DNA of 64,000 nucleotides from Lachnospiraceae bacterium G11 (GCA_900103495.1 FMWZ01000007.1:1-64000), one strand, 5' to 3'. Counted from the stretch's first letter, positions 26,048 to 35,694 are shown. Numbers and translations: made by a program. Notes: generated by a model not told the origin, from the sequence alone.

Positions 26048-27124
26048 CTATGCTGTTTCGTTCATCTTTGCAAGCTTAGCTGCCTGGTCGGCTGCAATAC
26101 ATGCATCAATTATTTCCTGTATGTCCCCGTTCATTATCTTATCAAGCTTATACAAGGTAAGATTGATTCTGTGATCCGTAACTCTTCCCTGAGGGAAGTT
26201 GTAGGTTCTGATCTTCTCAGATCTGTCGCCGGTACCTACCTGGCTTCTTCTAAGCTCAGCCTCGGCGTCATGAGCCTTCTGCTGCTCAATGTCATAAAGC
26301 TTTGCTCTAAGGAGAGCGAAGGCCTTTGCCTTGTTCTGCAACTGGCTCTTTTCTGTCTGCGAGTATACCACAATTCCGGTGGGATAATGGGTAAGTCTCA
26401 CGGCTGAGTCGGTTGTATTGACACACTGACCACCGTTTCCGGAAGCTCTCATTACATCGATACGAATATCTTTCTCGTCGATAACAACATCAACGTCTTC
26501 AGCCTCAGGCATAACGGCAACTGTAATGGTGGATGTATGAATTCGTCCGCCGGACTCAGTCTCAGGTACACGCTGTACACGGTGAACTCCGCTTTCATAC
26601 TTCATCTTGGAATAAGCACCGTTACCGCTGATCATGAATGTTACTTCCTTCATGCCTCCGATTCCGATCTCATCACAGCTTACAAGTTCAACCTTCCATC
26701 TCTGGCTCTCTGCGTAGTGAGTGTACATACGATAAATCTCTGCAGCAAAAAGCGCTGACTCATCTCCGCCTGCACCCGCTCTGATTTCCACAATAACATT
26801 CTTATCATCGTTAGGGTCTTTTGGAAGAAGAAGTATCTTAAGTTCGTCCTCAAGCTCTGCCACTCTCTTCTTGGCATCACTTAAAGTCTCCTTAATCATA
26901 TCTCTCATTTCTTCGTCAGACTCTTCATCAAGCATTGCCAGTGAGTCCTCAATATCCTGATTGCACTTCTTATATTCTTTATATGCCTCAACAATGGGAG
27001 TCAGATCGCTCTGCTCCTTCATAAGAGATTTAAATCTCTCCCTGTTGTTCACAACATCAGGCTCGGCTAGTTCCTGTATTATCTCTTCAAATCTTCTAAG
27101 TAAATCATCTAATTTATCAAACAT
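26048..27124 (-). CDS. prfA: Peptide chain release factor 1
   Basis: 358 residues. The GGQ motif for peptidyl-tRNA hydrolysis lies at residues 231-233 in [19 protein letters not shown], and the stop-codon recognition region carries [13 protein letters not shown] just before it. RF1 reads UAA and UAG. GAGGAGATTTCC precedes the ATG. prmC, whose product methylates the GGQ glutamine, lies just upstream. Confidence 0.97.
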   Translation of the reverse strand: MFDKLDDLLRRFEEIIQELAEPDVVNNRERFKSLMKEQSDLTPIVEAYKEYKKCNQDIEDSLAMLDEESDEEMRDMIKETLSDAKKRVAELEDELKILLLPKDPNDDKNVIVEIRAGAGGDESALFAAEIYRMYTHYAESQRWKVELVSCDEIGIGGMKEVTFMISGNGAYSKMKYESGVHRVQRVPETESGGRIHTSTITVAVMPEAEDVDVVIDEKDIRIDVMRASGNGGQCVNTTDSAVRLTHYPTGIVVYSQTEKSQLQNKAKAFALLRAKLYDIEQQKAHDAEAELRRSQVGTGDRSEKIRTYNFPQGRVTDHRINLTLYKLDKIMNGDIQEIIDACIAADQAAKLAKMNETA

Positions 27125-27134
27125 GGAAATCTCC

Positions 27135-27992
27135 TCATTTCAAAATCGGCATGGTTCCTTTAACAACTCTGTCCATTCCGGCATAGTCCTTAATAATCTC
27201 TACACCGACAAATCCTTCGTTCTTAAGAAGTTCACTGACCCTGGCTCCCTGATCGTAGCCTATCTCAAAAATCACTGAGCCGCCGGGCTTTAAAAACTCC
27301 TCTAATCTTTCCACTATTCTTTCATAAAACCACAAGCCATCATTTTTGCCATCTAACGCAATAAAGGGCTCATGTTTTGAAACCTCCGGCATTAGGGTCG
27401 GAATAATGTCCGTAGCTATATATGGAGGGTTTGAAAGGATTAAATCAAACTTTCCCTCAACTTTATCAAACAGATTACTTTCCACAAAGGAATACTTTGT
27501 ATCGTCTTCCTTATCCTTAAGTATGGCGTCAGCATTCTCTTTGGCAATCTCCAATGCCTTGGGAGAAATGTCCGCTCCCACGCCCTCGCAATTGTTCGAA
27601 TAATTAAGAACGCTTATCAGAATGCACCCGGAACCTGTGCACATATCAAGAATTCTGTCCCCATCCATCCGAATTTTCATGGCTTCTTCAACCAGAGTTT
27701 CGGTGTCTGCACGGGGAATCAGAACGTTACTGTTTACCTTAAAATCAAGACCCATAAAAGGAGCGATTTCCGTAATATGCTGAAGTGGAATTCTTTCTTC
27801 CCTTCTTTCTATCATATTGGTAAAAACCGCATACTCCTCATCTGAAACTTCTCTTTCAGGGTGCGAATAAAGTGTCGCAGCATCAGTACCGCAAGCCTTT
27901 TCCAAAAGAAGTCTTGCGTCAAGATTTGCCTCCTCTATTCCCGAAAGAGCAAGTCTTTCTGCCCCGGCTTTTATGGCTTCGTCGTAACGCAT
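27135..27992 (-). CDS. prmC: Release factor glutamine methyltransferase
   Basis: 285 residues. N-terminal helical domain, then a SAM-binding Rossmann fold with DMCTGSGCI and the catalytic NPPY at residues 188-191 ([10 protein letters not shown]). It methylates the glutamine of the GGQ motif in RF1/RF2. The ATG follows the DUF1385 stop immediately (TAAATG), so translation is coupled. Confidence 0.96.
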   Translation of the reverse strand: MRYDEAIKAGAERLALSGIEEANLDARLLLEKACGTDAATLYSHPEREVSDEEYAVFTNMIERREERIPLQHITEIAPFMGLDFKVNSNVLIPRADTETLVEEAMKIRMDGDRILDMCTGSGCILISVLNYSNNCEGVGADISPKALEIAKENADAILKDKEDDTKYSFVESNLFDKVEGKFDLILSNPPYIATDIIPTLMPEVSKHEPFIALDGKNDGLWFYERIVERLEEFLKPGGSVIFEIGYDQGARVSELLKNEGFVGVEIIKDYAGMDRVVKGTMPILK

Positions 27993-29015
27993 TTAAGGTT
28001 CCTCTGCCTGTACAGTTTCCTCATATTCGTAAGGCTCTTCATAATCTGACGTCTCTTCAGGCTCTTCTTCAACCTCAAAGTTCTCCTTAAGGAAGGCTCT
28101 CCAGTCAAATACAGCCTCTACGGATTTGATTGCAACCTCAATCATTTCCTCATCAGGCTCCTTGGTGGTAATCTTCTGGAACAAAAGTCCGGGAGCTGAA
28201 AGGATGTTCATGAGAATATTGTCGGTTTTACCTGCGAGTCTGATAATCTCGTAAGAAATGCCCGCAATTACAGGAATAAGTAAGAGTCTGTAAACAACCT
28301 TCAAAAGCATATTGTCAGTCTTGATAAAGAAGAAAAGAATTATGCTTATAACAAGGATGAATACGATGAAGCTTGTGCCGCATCTCTTGTGAAGCCTGGA
28401 ACTCTTCTTAACATTGTGTACGTTAAGGTTATGACCGTGCTCAAGGCAGTTAATGCACTTATGCTCGGCTCCGTGATATCTGTAAAGTCTCTTAATATCC
28501 TTCATGCAGCTGATAATGCTGACATAGCCCACAAATATAACGATTCGGATAACGCCCTCAATGATTGCCATCAATGAGTCGTTTCTTATATATGTAGAAA
28601 TAAAATTGGAAAGATAGAAAGGCAAAAGGAGGAATAATCCCACAGCTAAAGCTATGGCAACCACAGTGGTAAATCCCATGAGGATTCCCTCTTCCTTTCC
28701 CTTGCTGATTTTGTTGATTTCCTTATCGGCTTCGGTTTCCTTCTTATCCTCTTCCTCATAGAAAGAAGCTGAATATGAAAGCGTCTTCATTCCCAGAACC
28801 AGGGAATTGATAAAGTTAAAAATTCCTCTGAAGAAAGGAATCTTCGAAATTGTCATTCCGTTTCCCACTCCGGTAAAAGCTTCAACATCTACAGCAATCT
28901 CTCCGTCGGGTTTTCTTACCGCAACGGCATATTTATCTTTATTTTTCATCATGACGCCTTCAAGCACTGCCTGGCCGCCAATTCCTGAAAATACTTTTTT
29001 CTTTCTTCTGCTCAT
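27993..29015 (-). CDS. DUF1385 membrane protein
   Basis: 340 residues from ATG 29015 (AAGGGTGG about 6 bases upstream); a GTG three codons earlier overlaps that site. The family signature GGQAVLEGVMM is at the N-terminus; about four to five membrane helices span residues 100-270, with a conserved YRYHGAEHKCINC motif between, and an acidic glutamate-rich tail. Function of the family is not known; it is regularly encoded between rpmE and prmC-prfA in Clostridia, as here. Confidence 0.9.
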   Translation of the reverse strand: MSRRKKKVFSGIGGQAVLEGVMMKNKDKYAVAVRKPDGEIAVDVEAFTGVGNGMTISKIPFFRGIFNFINSLVLGMKTLSYSASFYEEEDKKETEADKEINKISKGKEEGILMGFTTVVAIALAVGLFLLLPFYLSNFISTYIRNDSLMAIIEGVIRIVIFVGYVSIISCMKDIKRLYRYHGAEHKCINCLEHGHNLNVHNVKKSSRLHKRCGTSFIVFILVISIILFFFIKTDNMLLKVVYRLLLIPVIAGISYEIIRLAGKTDNILMNILSAPGLLFQKITTKEPDEEMIEVAIKSVEAVFDWRAFLKENFEVEEEPEETSDYEEPYEYEETVQAEEP

Positions 29016-29051
29016 TTTAACCACCCTTATTTAGATATTTTGCGATAATAT

Positions 29052-29110
29052 ACAACCTTTTTCGCGAAGCGAAAAAAGGTTGAGATTACGAAAGATAACC
29101 TCAACCTTTA
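29052..29110 (-). terminator. Terminator after rpmE with an alternative hairpin
   Basis: The minus strand reads AAAGGTTGAG...CTCAACCTTTTTTCGC, a stem with an embedded T run that ends rpmE. The same CAACCTTTTTTCGC also pairs with GCGAAAAAGGTTG just downstream (29053-29081), so two mutually exclusive hairpins are possible. Confidence 0.75.
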
Positions 29111-29133
29111 ATAACTCATATTCTTGTACAAAA

Positions 29134-29340
29134 CTATTTAGTAGCTGTACCGTACTTCTTATTGAACTTATCAATACGTCCATCAGTTCTTGCAGACTTC
29201 TGCTGTCCTGTATAGAATGAGTGGCACTTAGAACAAACCTCTACGTGGATCTCTTTGCTTGTAGAACCTGTTACGAATGTATTGCCACAGTTGCAAGTAA
29301 CTGTTGCCTGATAGTACTCAGGATGAATTCCTTCTTTCAT
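29134..29340 (-). CDS. rpmE: 50S ribosomal protein L31
   Basis: 68 residues. Starts [19 protein letters not shown] and carries CxC...CxxC (CNCG, CSKC), so it is the zinc-binding form of L31. GCGAGGTG precedes the ATG. Own promoter and terminator. In Firmicutes the zinc form is replaced by a cysteine-free paralogue under zinc starvation; no such paralogue is in this window. Confidence 0.97.
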   Translation of the reverse strand: MKEGIHPEYYQATVTCNCGNTFVTGSTSKEIHVEVCSKCHSFYTGQQKSARTDGRIDKFNKKYGTATK

Positions 29341-29418
29341 GTTTTCACCTCGCCATATATAGAAAATTATTAGTTATGTTCTCATCCGCTACTGTATGCT
29401 CACACAAACAGCATGAGT

Positions 29419-29447
29419 ATTGTAGCATGAAAGAAAAACTTGTGCAA
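29419..29447 (-). promoter_or_regulatory. Promoter of rpmE
   Basis: TTGCAC (29442-29447), 17 bases, TACAAT (29419-29424) with extended TG on the minus strand. The ~65-base leader holds a small hairpin ATGCT...AGCAT that could be an autoregulatory site. Confidence 0.75.
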
Positions 29448-29455
29448 GTACTTTT

Positions 29456-30904
29456 TTAATAGTCGAAGTGAGTCTTGGAAACCCTCATTATAAACTCCTG
29501 ATTATTTCTTGTATCCTTAATCAGTCTGATAACCTGATTAACGGACTCGTCAGGCTTATTGCCGCAGAAGGCGTTACGAAGCTTGTTCATTGCCTGCTGT
29601 TCTTCAGGAGAAAGGAGAAGGTCTTCTCTTCTGGTACTTGATTTGGGAATATCGATGGCAGGGAAGATTCTCTTCTCGGAAAGCTTTCTGTCGAGAACCA
29701 GTTCCATGTTACCTGTTCCCTTAAACTCCTCGTATACAACATCATCCATACGGCTTCCTGTCTCAACAAGAGCTGTCGCAAGAATTGTAAGACTTCCTGC
29801 TTCTCTTGTGTTACGGGCTGCACCGTAGAATTTCTTAGGCATATGAAGAGCCAAAGGATCAAGACCACCTGAAAGAGTACGTCCGCTGGGTGGAACTACC
29901 AGGTTGTAGGCTCTTGTAAGTCTTGTGATACTGTCAATAAGAACAACAACGTCCCTGCCATGTTCAACAAGTCTCTTACTTCTCTCCATTACCATCTCGG
30001 AAACTCTCTTGTGATGCTCGGGGAGTTCATCGAATGTAGAATAAATAACTTCCACATTTGAGCCGGTTATAGCTTCCTTAATATCGGTAACCTCCTCAGG
30101 ACGCTCATCTATAAGAAGAATGATAAGATGAATGTTGGGGTCACTGGCCTTAAGAGATTTGGCAACCTCTTTAAGTATGGTTGTCTTACCTGCCTTCGGG
30201 GGAGAAACGATCATTCCTCTCTGTCCCTTACCGATGGGGCTGAACAAATCCATAATTCTCATGGAAATATCGCAGCCGGGTCTTTCAAGCTTAATTCTCT
30301 TATCAGGGAACGTAGGTGTAAGGTCCTCAAAGCTTGGACGTGACATTACCTTCTCCAAGGGGTAGCCGTTGACACTCTTAATATATAAAAGTGCCGAGAA
30401 CTTCTCATTGGAACTTCTGACCTTGGTATTACCCACAACAATATCACCGGTTCTGAGTCTGCACTTTCTGATTTGTCCGGGAGCTACATAAACGTCCTCA
30501 TTACCGGGCATATAATTCTCGCTTCTGATGAAGCCGTATCCGTCAGGCATAACCTCCAAAATACCGTTTGCTTCAATTCCGCTGTCAAGTTCGGGTGAGT
30601 ACTCATTTATTCCGGCCTCATCCTTCTCTGCCTCCTCCGTTGCCGCGGGGGCTTTCTTTTTGTTTGTTACCACTACAGTTTTGGGCTCAGCGGGTTTGCC
30701 CTGGAACTGCTTTGCAGCTTCCTTTTCATCCTCTGTAGCCTCGTGGCTCTTCAGATCCTCTTCTTTGTCAATCTCATCCTGTCTAAGCATAGCCTCTACC
30801 AAATCAGCTTTCTTCATGGATGAAGAGACAGCGATTCCCCTGGCATGACAAAGATCCTTTAAAACTGCCACTGACAAAGACTCATATTTTTCTTTCATTC
30901 CCAT
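29456..30904 (-). CDS. rho: Transcription termination factor Rho
   Basis: 482 residues. N-terminal Rho_N helical domain with an acidic/lysine-rich insertion (about 40-110), cold-shock RNA-binding domain (GYGFIRSENYMPGNEDVYV), and RecA-like ATPase with Walker A PPKAGKTT, Walker B VVVLIDSITRL and the Q-loop region. It is a hexameric helicase that ends transcription. AGGAGG precedes the ATG by 5 bases. Confidence 0.97.
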   Translation of the reverse strand: MGMKEKYESLSVAVLKDLCHARGIAVSSSMKKADLVEAMLRQDEIDKEEDLKSHEATEDEKEAAKQFQGKPAEPKTVVVTNKKKAPAATEEAEKDEAGINEYSPELDSGIEANGILEVMPDGYGFIRSENYMPGNEDVYVAPGQIRKCRLRTGDIVVGNTKVRSSNEKFSALLYIKSVNGYPLEKVMSRPSFEDLTPTFPDKRIKLERPGCDISMRIMDLFSPIGKGQRGMIVSPPKAGKTTILKEVAKSLKASDPNIHLIILLIDERPEEVTDIKEAITGSNVEVIYSTFDELPEHHKRVSEMVMERSKRLVEHGRDVVVLIDSITRLTRAYNLVVPPSGRTLSGGLDPLALHMPKKFYGAARNTREAGSLTILATALVETGSRMDDVVYEEFKGTGNMELVLDRKLSEKRIFPAIDIPKSSTRREDLLLSPEEQQAMNKLRNAFCGNKPDESVNQVIRLIKDTRNNQEFIMRVSKTHFDY

Positions 30905-31111
30905 TTTATCCTCCTATATAAATAAACCAAAATGGAACAACTCGGTGAATCCCGAAGTGAATTTACGATAAACTTTAATAAAGATATTTCTTTCTTGAAG
31001 TTGTACAGTCGTTATTATAATATAAAAAAAAATAATAATCTACATCTTTTTTATATTTAAGAAATAATTTATAATTTATCACAGAAAAAATACAGATGAA
31101 GGCGGTCTAAC
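30905..31111. promoter_or_regulatory. Divergent promoter region between rho and the malic enzyme gene
   Basis: AT-rich intergenic stretch. A perfect 10-bp palindrome TATTATAATA at 31013-31022 gives a TATAAT -10 on both strands; the -35 elements are weak (TTGAAG at a 15-base spacing on the plus strand). A second plus-strand TATAAT lies near 31070 in front of the malic enzyme. The rho leader is about 105 bases, room for the autogenous attenuation known for rho, but no terminator is seen there. Confidence 0.4.
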
Positions 31112-32269
31112 ATGGATAATTCAGAATTGGCTTTAAAGTTACACGAAGAATGGAAAGGTAAACTGGAGACAGTTGCCAAGTCCAAAGTTAAATCAAGAGA
31201 GGATCTGGCACTGGCATACACTCCCGGTGTTGCCGAACCTTGTAAAGTCATTGCCAAAGACAAAGAAGCTGCGTACAAGTACACCATCAAATCAAACACT
31301 ATCGCTGTTGTTTCTGACGGAAGCGCAGTTTTGGGTCTCGGAAACATCGGACCTTATGCAGCTATGCCCGTTATGGAAGGCAAGGCTGTTCTCTTCAAGG
31401 AATTTGGCGGAGTAAATGCGGTTCCCATTTGTCTCGACACTCAGGACACTGAGGAAATAATCAAAGCTGTAACCTATCTTGCTCCCGGATTCGGCGGCAT
31501 CAACTTGGAGGATATCTCCGCTCCCAGATGTTTCGAGATAGAAACAAGGCTTAAAGAGATTCTTGATATTCCTGTTTTTCATGATGACCAGCACGGAACT
31601 GCCATTGTAGTTCTCGCAGGTATCATAAACGCCTTAAAGATAGTTGGTAAAGAAAAGGAAGCCTGCAAGATAGTCGTTAACGGTGCCGGAGCTGCCGGAA
31701 TCGCCATAACAAAGCTTCTTTTAAACTACGGATTTAAGAACATTCTTCTTTGCGATCGTACAGGTATCATCTACAGAGGTCGCGAAGGATTAAACTGGGC
31801 AAAGGAAGAAATTGCAAACACCACAAACCCCGGAAACGAAAAGGGTGACCTTGCAGCAGGCCTTGTTGGCGCTGACATATTTATCGGAGTTTCTGCTCCC
31901 GGTGTTGTTACTGCCGATATGGTTAAGACCATGAACAAGGATGCCATTATTTTTGCCATGGCCAACCCCGTTCCCGAAATCATGCCCGATGTAGCCAAAG
32001 CTGCCGGCGCAAGAATTATCGGTACCGGTCGAAGCGATTTCCCCAATCAGATTAACAACGTTGTTGCATTCCCCGGCATTTTCAAAGGTGCTCTTGAAGG
32101 ACGTGCAAGACAGATTACCGAAGACATGAAGATGGCTGCCGCTCTTGCAATCGCTTCTCTTGTTTCGGATGATGAATTAAACGAAGACAACATTATGCCC
32201 GAGCCCTTTAATCCCAAGGTTGCAGAGGCTGTGTCCGAAGCAGTAAAAGCAAAGATTGTCAGAGGTTAA
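31112..32269 (+). CDS. NAD(P)-dependent malic enzyme
   Basis: 385 residues, the short bacterial form. N-terminal domain with LAYTPGVAEPCK (catalytic Tyr) and SDGSAVLGLGNIGP; metal/substrate site FHDDQHGTAIV; Rossmann domain with VVNGAGAAGIAI. It oxidatively decarboxylates malate to pyruvate. GGCGG lies 6 bases before the ATG. First gene of a two-gene plus-strand unit in an otherwise minus-strand region. Confidence 0.95.
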   Translation: MDNSELALKLHEEWKGKLETVAKSKVKSREDLALAYTPGVAEPCKVIAKDKEAAYKYTIKSNTIAVVSDGSAVLGLGNIGPYAAMPVMEGKAVLFKEFGGVNAVPICLDTQDTEEIIKAVTYLAPGFGGINLEDISAPRCFEIETRLKEILDIPVFHDDQHGTAIVVLAGIINALKIVGKEKEACKIVVNGAGAAGIAITKLLLNYGFKNILLCDRTGIIYRGREGLNWAKEEIANTTNPGNEKGDLAAGLVGADIFIGVSAPGVVTADMVKTMNKDAIIFAMANPVPEIMPDVAKAAGARIIGTGRSDFPNQINNVVAFPGIFKGALEGRARQITEDMKMAAALAIASLVSDDELNEDNIMPEPFNPKVAEAVSEAVKAKIVRG

Positions 32270-32271
32270 AG

Positions 32272-32796
32272 ATGGCTTCCAAACCCGCAGCACTAGATAC
32301 TTTATATAAACTCATTGTCCTTTACATGCTAAATAAGTCTGAGGAGCCTTTGACAAAGGTTCAGATAAGCGATTTTATCCAGGATAACAATCTTACCGAT
32401 TACCTTACAGTCCAGACCACCTTCAGTGAACTGATTGAAGATAATCTGGTGGAATCTACCGCATCAGGCAAGAGAACTTATTTATCCATAACTCCTGAAG
32501 GAAGACAGACAGTCTCCTTCTTCGAGAAAAGGATTAATAAGGATATCCGAAATGATATCATTTATTACCTGAACACCAATGCAATTACCATCAGGGATGA
32601 AAACTCCGTAAAGGGCAGTTATTATAAGACCACCACAGGACACTACGAATCGAGTCTTGTGGTAAGAGAACGGAACGAAGATATTGTGAAAATCACCCTC
32701 TCCGTTCCCGACGAGGCCACAGCCAAATCAATTTGTGATAACTGGGCCGAGAAAAGCTCTGAAATATATTCTAATATAGTTAAAAACCTATTTTAG
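32272..32796 (+). CDS. DUF4364 family winged-helix protein
   Basis: 174 residues. It begins 2 bases after the malic enzyme stop, so translation is probably coupled. The N-terminal ~90 residues have a winged-helix look (VQISDFIQDNNLTDYLTVQTTF, then a wing with YLSITPEGRQTVSFF), and the second half is a beta-rich domain. This matches the DUF4364 family of clostridial small proteins. A regulatory role is inferred from the fold only; the target is unknown. Confidence 0.85.
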   Translation: MASKPAALDTLYKLIVLYMLNKSEEPLTKVQISDFIQDNNLTDYLTVQTTFSELIEDNLVESTASGKRTYLSITPEGRQTVSFFEKRINKDIRNDIIYYLNTNAITIRDENSVKGSYYKTTTGHYESSLVVRERNEDIVKITLSVPDEATAKSICDNWAEKSSEIYSNIVKNLF

Positions 32797-32829
32797 GTGC
32801 AGAATGGGGCCTGTCCCCATTCTGCACCT
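32795..32829. repeat. REP-like palindrome A, also a convergent terminator
   Basis: Perfect 15-bp inverted repeat AGGTGCAGAATGGGG / CCCCATTCTGCACCT with a 5-base loop, between the DUF4364 gene and rarA, which converge on it; it overlaps the rarA stop region. There is no T run. Its core closely resembles one arm of the palindrome at 38375-38440 (roughly 24 of 31 bases identical), so it looks like a member of a dispersed repeat family. Confidence 0.8.
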
Positions 32830-34156
32830 ACTCTTCCGCTTCCTTCTTAAGCTTCTTAAAGTGCTCGCGAATCTTCACCTCATAACCGTTTCCGCTTGGC
32901 TTATAAAACTCCTTGCCATCCAGTTCATAGGGAAGGTACTGCTGTTTCACATAATTGTTCTTGTAATCATGGGCGTATTTATATCCTGTTCCGTGTCCCA
33001 ATTTCTCACTTCCTTTGTAGTGGGCGTCCTGAAGATGTGGAGGAATCGGAAGATTTCCACTTCTTTGAACCTCATCGTTTGCCTCAAAAATTGCCACGCA
33101 GGCAGCGTTACTCTTTGGAGCGCAGGCAATATATGAGGCCGCCTGGCTGAGAATAATCTGAGATTCAGGCATTCCCACTCTCTCAACTGCCTGGGCCGCG
33201 CTGGTGGCTACCACCAAAGCCATGGGATCTGCATTTCCCACATCCTCGCTGGCGCAAATCATCATCCTTCTTGCAATAAACTTAACATCCTCTCCTGCCA
33301 GAAGCATCCTGGAAAGGTAATAAACCGCAGCGTCCGGATCGGAACCTCTCATACTCTTAATGAAGGCAGAAATGGTGTCATAATGATTGTCACCATTCTT
33401 ATCGTAGCTCATCTTCTTACGCTGAATACATTCCTGAGCCACATCCAAAGTTATATGTATAATTCCGTCTTCCGATCTGTCCGTGGTTGTGACGCCAATC
33501 TCAATGGCGTTAAGGGCATGCCTTGCATCTCCTCCGGACAAATCAGCCAAAAACTCCAGAGCTTCATCGCTTATGTCAGCCTTAAAGGATCCAAGACCCT
33601 TCTCACTGTCATAAACCGCCCTCTTAATGAGTTCCTTAATATCATCCTTTTCAAGGGGCTTAAGTTCAAAGATAATGGACCTTGAAAGCAAAGCGCCGTT
33701 AACCTCAAAATAGGGGTTCTCTGTTGTTGCGCCTATAAGTGTAATGGTTCCGTCTTCCACAAAGGGAAGTAAATAGTCCTGCTGGCCCTTGTTAAATCTG
33801 TGTATCTCATCAATGAAAAGAATGGTCTTCTTTCCATACATTCCAAGGGTTTCCTTGGCCTTGTTAACCACATCCTCCATATCCTTCTTTCCGGCTATGG
33901 TGGCGTTAATCTGTGTAAATTCAGACTGGGTGGTATTGGCTATAACCTTGGCTATTGTGGTCTTCCCTGTTCCGGGAGGTCCATAGAGGATAATGGAGCT
34001 TAGCTTATCAGCTTTAATTGCGCGATATAAAAGCTTATCCTTCCCAAGAATATGCTGCTGTCCCACCACCTCGTCAATGGTCGTAGGACGGAGCCTTGCG
34101 GCCAATGGTGTCTCGTTCTTTGTATTTAAGCTTCTTGAATACTCAAATAAATCCAT
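32828..34156 (-). CDS. rarA: Replication-associated recombination protein RarA (MgsA)
   Basis: 442 residues. Clamp-loader-type AAA+ ATPase: Walker A GPPGTGKTT, Walker B LFIDEIHRF, sensor GATTENP, arginine-finger region, then the MgsA C-terminal tetramerisation domain (SFIKSMRGSDPDAAVYYLSRML, ALVVATSAAQAVERVGMPE). It acts at stalled replication forks. The ATG overlaps the stop of the preceding gene (TGATG). Confidence 0.95.
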   Translation of the reverse strand: MDLFEYSRSLNTKNETPLAARLRPTTIDEVVGQQHILGKDKLLYRAIKADKLSSIILYGPPGTGKTTIAKVIANTTQSEFTQINATIAGKKDMEDVVNKAKETLGMYGKKTILFIDEIHRFNKGQQDYLLPFVEDGTITLIGATTENPYFEVNGALLSRSIIFELKPLEKDDIKELIKRAVYDSEKGLGSFKADISDEALEFLADLSGGDARHALNAIEIGVTTTDRSEDGIIHITLDVAQECIQRKKMSYDKNGDNHYDTISAFIKSMRGSDPDAAVYYLSRMLLAGEDVKFIARRMMICASEDVGNADPMALVVATSAAQAVERVGMPESQIILSQAASYIACAPKSNAACVAIFEANDEVQRSGNLPIPPHLQDAHYKGSEKLGHGTGYKYAHDYKNNYVKQQYLPYELDGKEFYKPSGNGYEVKIREHFKKLKKEAEE

Positions 34157-35538
34157 CAGAAATCTACCTGTCTCATAAACAAATCATCAAATCCTTCTTC
34201 CAACGCAGATTCAATCGGTACAAAGGATTTCCTGAAGTCTTTCAGTTCTTTTTCTACTTTATCATAAATCAGGCTTCCACGCAAACATGTGTTCCCGGAG
34301 GCGTAAGTTTTGCCCTTTAGTTCTTTAGGAATAAGGCCAATGGCCGCAGCGTCATCGACATTCAGAAAATATCCAAACCCGCCGGCTATGGACACACTTT
34401 CAATGTCTTTATACTCAAGGCCTGACTTATTAAGAAGTATTTCTATTCCCGTAGCTACCGCCGCTTTTGCCAGCTGAATATCACGTATGTCCTTTTGGGT
34501 AATGGGGGCGCCTTCATCAAGAAGGAGACCGGTTCTGTCAACTTTGCCTTCTTTCAGAAGAACTGCCAAGGCAGATATTCCCTCGCTTCCCACTCCTGCA
34601 TCTGTGGAAAAAGCACTGCCTGCTGCGCAGGCCGTACAATAAATCTTCTCCCCTGTACAAAGGGCCAGCTCTGCGTTGGTTCCAAGATCCACAAATAACT
34701 TTCCCCTGCTTGCTGCGCCTATTGGAAGAACTTCTTCGCTTATAAGGCCCGCCGTTATATCGGCACCCACAAAGGATGAAATTCCCGGAAGCAAAGTGAA
34801 AGTCACATCTTTATATGTAATCTTTCTTTCATCCAGAAATGCAGGTGTAAAAGGATAAGCCCCAAGTCCGCTTGAGTCCTCTCCCGAAAGCACATGAAGC
34901 ATTATGGTATTCCCGCCCACATAAACGGGAATACTCTTTGGAGCAAGCCCCTCTGTCACTTCCTTTAAACCCTCATATAAAAAGTCACAAAGCTCATTTG
35001 ATATGGCCTCTCTGCCAAGTCTCTTTGCGGCATCTATTCTTGAAATCACATCGGAACCGTATTTAATCTGGGGATTGTCCGCTTTATAAAGCCTCTCCTT
35101 CTTTTGCTTTGAATCCCAGTAGCTAAATACCACCGTTGAAGTCCCAAGATCGATGGCTACAACGTCTCTGTCAGGCATGCGGTTCTCTTCCGTCGCCTTG
35201 GAGCCGGTTACGATTTCCGTTTTGTTTCCAAATAAGATACTGACCTTGGACGAGGGCTTTGGATTGGTTCTGCAAGCCAGTCGCACTCCATCTCTAAGTT
35301 CATCCGGAGTAAGAAGTTTTCTTTCTATGGCATCGGGCAAGGGGGCATTTGACTCAAATCTCACCTTGCATCTTCCACACTTTGCCCCATAATTTCCGCC
35401 GCAGATGGAGAAAGAATATCCGTTATCCTTAAGGTAATCCCGCACACACGCAAAAAAGGGCAACCCTCCGTCATAAACGAAGGGAACACCCTTTTTAGAA
35501 TTCCTGTCTGAATTGTTGTTATACGAATTTGTTGGCAT
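34156..35538 (-). CDS. Short RACo-like protein: [2Fe-2S] ferredoxin plus ASKHA ATPase (DUF4445)
   Basis: 460 residues from ATG 35538, which overlaps the end of the DUF4250 gene by 20 bases; a longer reading to 35622 runs wholly inside that gene. Residues about 15-110 form a plant-type ferredoxin with CGGNYGAKCGRC and a fourth cysteine in RLACRTNP. The rest is an actin-like ASKHA domain with nucleotide motifs VAIDLGTSTVVF, FVDLGTNAEL and VSIAGGFG. Such proteins (RACo, RamA-like) use ATP to reactivate corrinoid proteins by reduction. This one is about 150 residues shorter than RACo, lacking most of the linker and middle region, and no corrinoid or methyltransferase gene is near. Substrate unknown. 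Confidence 0.82.
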   Translation of the reverse strand: MPTNSYNNNSDRNSKKGVPFVYDGGLPFFACVRDYLKDNGYSFSICGGNYGAKCGRCKVRFESNAPLPDAIERKLLTPDELRDGVRLACRTNPKPSSKVSILFGNKTEIVTGSKATEENRMPDRDVVAIDLGTSTVVFSYWDSKQKKERLYKADNPQIKYGSDVISRIDAAKRLGREAISNELCDFLYEGLKEVTEGLAPKSIPVYVGGNTIMLHVLSGEDSSGLGAYPFTPAFLDERKITYKDVTFTLLPGISSFVGADITAGLISEEVLPIGAASRGKLFVDLGTNAELALCTGEKIYCTACAAGSAFSTDAGVGSEGISALAVLLKEGKVDRTGLLLDEGAPITQKDIRDIQLAKAAVATGIEILLNKSGLEYKDIESVSIAGGFGYFLNVDDAAAIGLIPKELKGKTYASGNTCLRGSLIYDKVEKELKDFRKSFVPIESALEEGFDDLFMRQVDF

Positions 35539-35692
35539 CGGCGTCATAGTGGTAGTCAATGGCTGCCAGGCTTTCCTCAAGCTCCGCCCTGTCAATGTCC
35601 AAATCCTCGCATAAGTCATCAAGGTTCTTGTAAAAATCTCTTAACTTAAGATTAATGAAACTAAGTCTCATTACAGGATCAACAGGCAGCAT
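35519..35692 (-). CDS. DUF4250 small protein
   Basis: 57 residues, below common length cut-offs. Begins MLPVDPVMRLSFINLKLRDF and ends YHYDADANKFV; the LP-x-DP-x-M start, LCEDLDID centre and N-x-F-V end match my memory of the DUF4250 family of clostridial proteins of about 60 residues. It starts 2 bases after the clpB stop and overlaps the ASKHA gene, so it is in the clpB transcript. Mostly helical and acidic; function unknown. Confidence 0.8.
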   Translation of the reverse strand: MLPVDPVMRLSFINLKLRDFYKNLDDLCEDLDIDRAELEESLAAIDYHYDADANKFV

Positions 35693-35694
35693 AA

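Noticed and set aside
35539-35622. N-terminal extension of the ASKHA protein
   Set aside because: It lies inside the DUF4250 gene in another frame and does not resemble the ferredoxin domain start.
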